Part shown: positions 6,771-10,658 of the stretch, in pieces
How the letters are laid out: every line of letters starts with the position of its first letter
Position numbering within the stretch: the stretch's first letter is position 1
NCBI GenBank assembly: GCA_029882335.1
Contig: JAOUKW010000117.1
Span: 1 to 10,658 of the forward strand
Length of the DNA stretch: 10,658 bases
Origin: Candidatus Heimdallarchaeota archaeon
GTDB taxonomy: Archaea; Asgardarchaeota; Heimdallarchaeia; Heimdallarchaeales; Kariarchaeaceae
Direction: 5' to 3'
Program-made: the position numbers and the translations under genes
The notes under the pieces: model-generated
What the model saw: only the letters and a program-made list of their open reading frames with translations
Told to the model about the DNA's origin: nothing
Database searches by the model: none

Positions 6771-7238
6771 ATTTCAGATATAAATGAATTTCCAGAACTG
6801 TCTGATCTCTCAGGTGTTAGATTAAAGATTTTTTGCTTTCTCCTACAATTATCAGAACCGGTTGGTATTCGAGAGATTCAACGTACATTACGATTAAAAT
6901 CACCCTCTCATGTAAGCTACCATCTGGAGAAAATGCATAATGCAGGAATTGTCAGTAAAAATCCACAAAATTCATACTTTATTGTAGAAAAATATAAGGT
7001 AAAATCAATTAAAATTAATGTGCTAACTGAATATTTTCTGTTGCTTGGTAGATTTTGGCCAAAAACTATTTATTTTGTTACATATCTATTTCTAAGTCTA
7101 ATCATTGCATTTATCTTAGTATCTTTAGATAAAATTGATTTACTAAAGATCTATTTAATAGTTTCAATAACAATAAATTTAGTGGTTTCTTTTATTGAGG
7201 TAAGAAATCAACTTAAAGCTCTACCTTGGGACGAATGA
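6771..7238 (+). CDS. Membrane-bound winged-helix transcription regulator (two C-terminal TM helices), apparent ATT start
   Basis: Read from ATT at 6771 the product has 155 residues. Residues 11-75 form a winged helix-turn-helix: SGVRLKIFCFLL (14-25), GIREIQRTL (32-40), recognition helix SPSHVSYHLEKM (44-55), and a wing at about 60-72. Two membrane helices follow at about 100-118 and 124-143, with a short cytosolic tail. The 'GIREIQR..L..SPS..SYHLEKM..AGIV' pattern and downstream helices match a family of archaeal membrane-bound wHTH proteins I recall from Thaumarchaeota, Sulfolobales and Asgards. The first in-frame ATG (6933, residue 55) would delete almost the whole DNA-binding domain. There is no in-frame GTG or TTG between the TAA at 6768 and that ATG. 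ATT with a strong SD is therefore the best start, unless the base is a sequencing error. Likely function: DNA binding tethered to the membrane, perhaps controlled by the protein encoded just upstream. Confidence 0.8.
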   Translation: MSDINEFPELSDLSGVRLKIFCFLLQLSEPVGIREIQRTLRLKSPSHVSYHLEKMHNAGIVSKNPQNSYFIVEKYKVKSIKINVLTEYFLLLGRFWPKTIYFVTYLFLSLIIAFILVSLDKIDLLKIYLIVSITINLVVSFIEVRNQLKALPWDE

Positions 7239-7300
7239 GATCCTTACTAATTTTTCCAATCAATAAATATTAAAAAAATTCCAGTTTGAAATACATTATG

Positions 7301-7307
7301 TTTTTTT
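7301..7307 (+). terminator. Possible T-tract terminator of the sensor/regulator operon
   Basis: A run of seven T lies about 62 bases after the stop codon at 7236-7238, and a run of five T lies closer, at 7251-7255. Either could serve as a hairpin-less archaeal terminator; both may act in series. No stem-loop is apparent. Confidence 0.4.
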
Positions 7308-7386
7308 AAATCGATCCAAAATTGAATATAATAATTGTATATCCACCACACATATCAAATAAAGATAAAATAATCCTATTCCATTC

Positions 7387-7638
7387 TTAGTTTTTATAAA
7401 ATTTTTTCAAAGTTGGGTTTATTATTTTTTTAAAAAATTGTATAAAAGTTGAAAAAATTACATTAAATAAATGATTAAGTAAAATGATGCTAGCTATATT
7501 CTTGAAAACTACGTCAAAACAAACCATTCTACGGATTTTATGTACGACTCGAAACATTTTTAAAATATCAAATACCGATAAAATATGCTGTCTCAAATCC
7601 TCCGTAGGATTATGACAACCAGCACATTTCATCACCAT
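7387..7638 (-). CDS. Doubtful 83-codon ORF with a CxxCH motif
   Basis: The N-terminal part is the interesting one: MVMKCAGCHNPTEDLRQHIL has C5-x2-C8-H9 with H18 further on, which could bind zinc, or haem c if exported, although no signal peptide is present. Residues to about 45 (FRVVHKIRRMVC) have a plausible composition. The C-terminal half is Phe/Ile/Lys/Asn-rich, as expected when AT-rich non-coding DNA is translated. There is no SD and only a weak AT stretch near the TATA position. It may be a short gene, a fragment of a decayed gene, or chance. The left arm of the inverted repeat lies inside it and encodes the LRQHI stretch. Confidence 0.2.
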   Translation of the reverse strand: MVMKCAGCHNPTEDLRQHILSVFDILKMFRVVHKIRRMVCFDVVFKNIASIILLNHLFNVIFSTFIQFFKKIINPTLKKFYKN

Positions 7639-7774
7639 GCTAATTATTTATTTGGGAGGAATATGTAATTACCATGGGTGCAAAAACAAAGTAGAAATGC
7701 AATACAAATTATCCATCAATGATAATGAGCCTAACCTCTCCCGTATTTCTGCGTATTCTCGGATGAGACAGCAT
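7585..7774. repeat. 11-bp perfect inverted repeat with 168 bp between the arms
   Basis: ATGCTGTCTCA at 7585-7595 pairs perfectly with TGAGACAGCAT at 7764-7774. Allowing a 2-base bulge, TCC and GGA extend the inner end. The arms are G+C-richer than most of the region. The geometry fits a miniature inverted-repeat element or an insertion-sequence relic, but I find no target-site duplication outside the arms and no transposase, so the nature is open. Confidence 0.4.
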
Positions 7775-7867
7775 TTTTCTGATTAACTCAATGTTGTATA
7801 TTATTTTAGTAAAATAGAATTAATTAGTATTTCTAAGAATAAAGCAAATTAAGACTGATATCATATA

Positions 7868-10444
7868 TCACAATAATTTTAATTTAAATTTCTTTTTCAA
7901 TAATATAACTGTGGTCATTAAAGTAAAAGGAACAATTAGATAATTTAAGAATGAATTATTTTCATCTTCAATAAATAATATGTATCGTCTAGTAATTATC
8001 TCCATTCCCATAATATCAAATTGAGTAATGTCAAAAACATATGTTCCATTTTCATTTAAAGTAATTATTGGAGGTTGGTTAATAATTGAGTAGTAATTAC
8101 ATGATTCATCTATTATTTTAATACAAATGAATGAAGTTTCAATATCTGTTGAATATTGATATGTAGATCCTAGGAAGGATGAAGAGTAATTTTCTCTAAT
8201 AATTTCATACTGTGCAATTGGTGTGGTATATCCAATAACAAATGGAAATGAAATAGAATAATTGGTAGTACTTGAAACTATTAATTGCTGTAAAATATAT
8301 GATCCATCTAGTAAATTAGGGAGTACATAATTAATCTCGTTTAAATTTTGATTGAAATTCTCTCCAACGAATTGTTCATGAATAAGTGTACCTGAATTAT
8401 AAATTTTAAGATAAACAGAAGATTCTATAGTCTCTTCTTGATACCAGCTTATCCGAATTTCTTCATTTCCGTTCATTGAACTAGAAATGTTATGATTTTT
8501 TACTGCAAATACAGTATTATCCCATTGGAAAGATCTTACATTAGGCATGTATAATACATTACCTTGATAGCGAAATACAATTCTATACCATAATCTACTA
8601 TCACTCCCTTTCTCAATATAGGCTTCCACTAGATTTTCAGATTCTGTTGAGGGAGACATAGAGTTTGTTTCCCAAGTGTATCCTTCATTATATGATACTT
8701 GTAGAAAAATATCATATTCAATTGGAGGTTTATAAAATTCTACTTTTGCGAAAGAAGAATTTATTTTATTGGCTACTGGTTGATGTATTTTTGTTATAGC
8801 ACTTGAACTACCAATATCTACTAAATACCACTCTCTATTGACATTTCCAGCCGCGTCTAATGCATCTACTCTAAAATATCTAGAACCCTGAGACCTTGTT
8901 CCTAGATTTATTAGCATTTCATCAACTACAAAATTTTCGTTTATTTTTTCTCTATTTATACTATAGTCAATTAATAACGATGAATAGTCCCAAACAATAT
9001 ATTCGTCTGGATGAAGATCAGAGATTGAAATTCCTACATTCTCTGTTCCTTCTAATAGATTTGACGAATTGCCATATACATTGAAATTAATTGTTGGAGG
9101 TATATTATCAATGGAAAACATTACACTTCTGTAATGTGTTTCTTCTAATCCATGAAATGCTATGGTTAAATTATAGTCCCCATCTATTAATTGTAAGTTA
9201 TGTCCTCTTTCTATATTTCCTAGGTTAACGGAATTCAAATAAGTGGTAGTTTGCCAGCCTTTTGTATAATCGATTTGAATGTCTCCAGAAAGTACAGCTC
9301 CATTCATTGGATATCTTATCCATGGATCTGCATATACTCCCATTTGATGTCTTACGGTTGTTATGAATGTTCGGACTCCATCTAAATCATCTGCCATTAC
9401 TGTTGAGCCAAAAACACCAAAATGTATTAAGCTACCACCAATTGGACCTTCAGGAAAAATTTCATATATTTTAACTCCATAACCATCTTGAGTAGAAGAA
9501 ATTGCCCAATCTGCAATAACATGTGTATTACGCGTTATCATCGTATTTTCTTCATGAAATGAATAGCCAAGACCAAATTGTGAAATACCCATTTCATTCA
9601 TGTGGTTTGCAACTGGGTGAGGATTATTATTCTCAATACGAAATGTGGCACCAGATACGGTATCCCGAGTTCTAGAATAAAAACGACTACCAAACCAGTA
9701 GAAGTGTTCTCTTCTTTCAAGAGCTTCCCAAAATCTATAGTAACCACGTGCACTTGTGGCATTTTCTCCATCAAAAGTAACTGAATGGCCACTTACAAGG
9801 GTTGCATAATTGGTGTTTTCATTAAACTCAATCTCAGCAAAGAATCCATTTCCATTCATCGCGATTACATTTCCTCCAACTTTAATGAAATTCATTGCAT
9901 TTCTATATTCATCTAAGGTGATGTATTCATTATGAAAGAACACAATGACATCATAAGCAGGTAAACCATTATCCAAGAAAATATCTCCTTGGTGTACTGC
10001 TTGATCATTAATTACAATCAACTTTTCAGATGGATAACCTAGAGATATTAAATTTGAAATAAAGGTACTCGCCCTATTAGAAGTGGACCACCCCGAACTT
10101 GGTGCTATTTGTCGAAGATATATTGAAGAATTAATTTGCATACAACTAGCTAAATTTTGAAAACAACTATAGTATCCACTATATGCTGCCTTTGTAAATG
10201 TTGGCTGTACAAATGCAATTTTTGGATAATATAGATCTACATTAAATGGATTTATCTCACCGGTAATTGGATATGTTGTTTCAACAGTGGATGAACTGCT
10301 GGATGAAGTATAGGGTGATGATGTAGTATTTGTTTGATTTGTATTAGTTGGATCATCAATCGTTTTATTTAATGAAATAATTAATATTATTAGAATAATC
10401 CCTAAGGATAATAGTATAGTTGTTCTCTTTCCCATCTTCCTCAT
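7868..10444 (-). CDS. Large doubly anchored surface protein: amidotransferase-like domain plus Ig-like modules
   Basis: The product has 858 residues. Basic MRKMGKR precedes a hydrophobic helix (8-24), a signal anchor or signal peptide, then a Ser/Thr/Asn linker (31-57) that is probably glycosylated. Residues about 74-370 look like a Rossmann-type domain: strands KIAFVQP (75-81), KLIVIND (141-147) and YDVIVFFHNEY (164-174), the segment FIKVGGNVIAMNGNGF (186-201), and later GGSLIHFGVFGS (336-347). The FHNEY / GGNV.AMNGN arrangement resembles the glutamine-amidotransferase-like region of N,N-dimethylformamidase large subunits; I cannot assign catalytic residues, so enzymatic activity is unproven. 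Two Ig-like modules follow, ending at FSIDNIPPTI (443-452) and VDALDAAGNV (526-535), then further beta-rich modules to about 825. A C-terminal helix (832-849) and KKKFKLKLL tail form an anchor. C94/C101 and C774/C782 could form disulfides. TATA spacing favours the ATG at 10444 over that at 10435. Confidence 0.88.
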   Translation of the reverse strand: MRKMGKRTTILLSLGIILIILIISLNKTIDDPTNTNQTNTTSSPYTSSSSSSTVETTYPITGEINPFNVDLYYPKIAFVQPTFTKAAYSGYYSCFQNLASCMQINSSIYLRQIAPSSGWSTSNRASTFISNLISLGYPSEKLIVINDQAVHQGDIFLDNGLPAYDVIVFFHNEYITLDEYRNAMNFIKVGGNVIAMNGNGFFAEIEFNENTNYATLVSGHSVTFDGENATSARGYYRFWEALERREHFYWFGSRFYSRTRDTVSGATFRIENNNPHPVANHMNEMGISQFGLGYSFHEENTMITRNTHVIADWAISSTQDGYGVKIYEIFPEGPIGGSLIHFGVFGSTVMADDLDGVRTFITTVRHQMGVYADPWIRYPMNGAVLSGDIQIDYTKGWQTTTYLNSVNLGNIERGHNLQLIDGDYNLTIAFHGLEETHYRSVMFSIDNIPPTINFNVYGNSSNLLEGTENVGISISDLHPDEYIVWDYSSLLIDYSINREKINENFVVDEMLINLGTRSQGSRYFRVDALDAAGNVNREWYLVDIGSSSAITKIHQPVANKINSSFAKVEFYKPPIEYDIFLQVSYNEGYTWETNSMSPSTESENLVEAYIEKGSDSRLWYRIVFRYQGNVLYMPNVRSFQWDNTVFAVKNHNISSSMNGNEEIRISWYQEETIESSVYLKIYNSGTLIHEQFVGENFNQNLNEINYVLPNLLDGSYILQQLIVSSTTNYSISFPFVIGYTTPIAQYEIIRENYSSSFLGSTYQYSTDIETSFICIKIIDESCNYYSIINQPPIITLNENGTYVFDITQFDIMGMEIITRRYILFIEDENNSFLNYLIVPFTLMTTVILLKKKFKLKLL

Positions 10445-10466
10445 TTTAATTTACGAATCATTAAAT

Positions 10467-10474
10467 TATTTAAA
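10467..10474 (-). promoter_or_regulatory. TATA box of the 858-residue surface-protein gene
   Basis: The minus-strand TTTAAATA is centred 26.5 bases before the ATG at 10444. This predicts a leaderless mRNA and favours this ATG over the one nine bases further in. The rest of the upstream stretch to 10658 shows no complete gene. Confidence 0.65.
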
Positions 10475-10658
10475 CATATCTCATAAGGAACTCTTATATT
10501 GAATATTGAATAAAAGAGTCGACTAACTATGATAGTAATTTTAATTTAGAATACCAGTAGTCGCGAATACTTAGATGATTGCTTAAATAATTAAATAACG
10601 CGCAAATCTGACAAAAAATCCAAAGATTCAAAAAGTAGTATTTTAGCTGAAAATTGAC

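Larger units (their letters stand above)
7239..7867. other. 629-bp region without a convincing gene
   Basis: This gap between convergent genes holds T runs that could end the plus-strand operon, an 11-bp inverted repeat 190 bp across and one doubtful minus-strand ORF. About 7500-7780 is visibly richer in G+C than the flanking AT-rich DNA and could be an RNA gene, an element remnant or a decayed gene. No tRNA cloverleaf and no box C/D pair could be made out. Confidence 0.5.

Noticed and set aside
6784..6825. ATG at 6784 as the start served by the strong SD
   Set aside because: Its frame differs from the winged-helix frame and stops after 13 codons.
6933..7238. Starting the winged-helix gene at the ATG at 6933 (101 residues)
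   Set aside because: The frame is open back to 6771 and that upstream part encodes the complete helix-turn-helix; a start at 6933 leaves only the last residue of the recognition helix, and no SD precedes it.
7585..7774. Calling the inverted repeat an insertion sequence
   Set aside because: There is no transposase frame between or beside the arms and no target-site duplication, so it is listed only as a repeat.
10569..10612. Possible box C/D small RNA (ATGATT-like box followed by CTGA)
   Set aside because: The C-like box departs from the RTGATGA consensus, no C'/D' pair or terminal stem is visible, and such short boxes arise by chance in AT-rich DNA.
10591..10658. Minus-strand frame entering from the right edge and ending at TAA (10591-10593), possibly the 3' end of another gene
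   Set aside because: Only about 21 codons are visible (ending SLDFLSDLRVI). The composition is plausible, but this is too short to support; another frame is also open to 10527.

Overview
The window reads as chromosomal DNA from an archaeon, AT-rich throughout. Most genes have an archaeal TATA-like box centred about 25-28 bases before the start codon and no Shine-Dalgarno (SD) sequence, which implies leaderless mRNAs. Several very large secreted proteins have an N-terminal hydrophobic segment, many N-glycosylation sequons and a single C-terminal membrane anchor. Together with the protein families recognised, this suggests an Asgard archaeon (Lokiarchaeia- or Heimdallarchaeia-like). That lineage is an inference, because no rRNA or tRNA is present.

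Layout. Positions 1-5242 hold three minus-strand genes for surface proteins: a partial one running off the left edge (574 codons visible, two tandem copies of one domain), a 216-residue protein with a signal peptide and C-terminal anchor, and an 832-residue modular beta-rich protein with a classical C-terminal anchor. Each has its own promoter. Divergent from these is a small cytosolic protein (5462-5779) resembling DUF6176. Next comes a 241-bp regulatory region with five copies of TGTTC, followed by a two-gene plus-strand operon. This encodes a membrane-anchored extracellular protein (6021-6746) and a winged-helix DNA-binding protein with two C-terminal membrane helices (6771-7238). The second gene has no ATG, GTG or TTG start that would preserve its DNA-binding domain, and it appears to start at ATT. 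Positions 7239-7867 are largely non-coding, with an 11-bp inverted repeat 190 bp across and one doubtful short ORF. Finally, 7868-10444 (minus) encodes an 858-residue protein anchored at both ends. It has an N-terminal Rossmann-like, glutamine-amidotransferase-like region followed by Ig-like modules.

How it fits together. The strongest candidate for an uncharacterised system is the operon at 5871-7238. It pairs an extracellular domain on a single membrane helix with a membrane-bound transcription factor, behind a cluster of palindromic operator-like boxes. This would suit envelope sensing with direct autoregulation. The surrounding genes make this an envelope locus, but nothing in the sequence proves that the surface proteins are targets of the regulator. 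No mobile-element enzyme, CRISPR array, tRNA or rRNA was seen.
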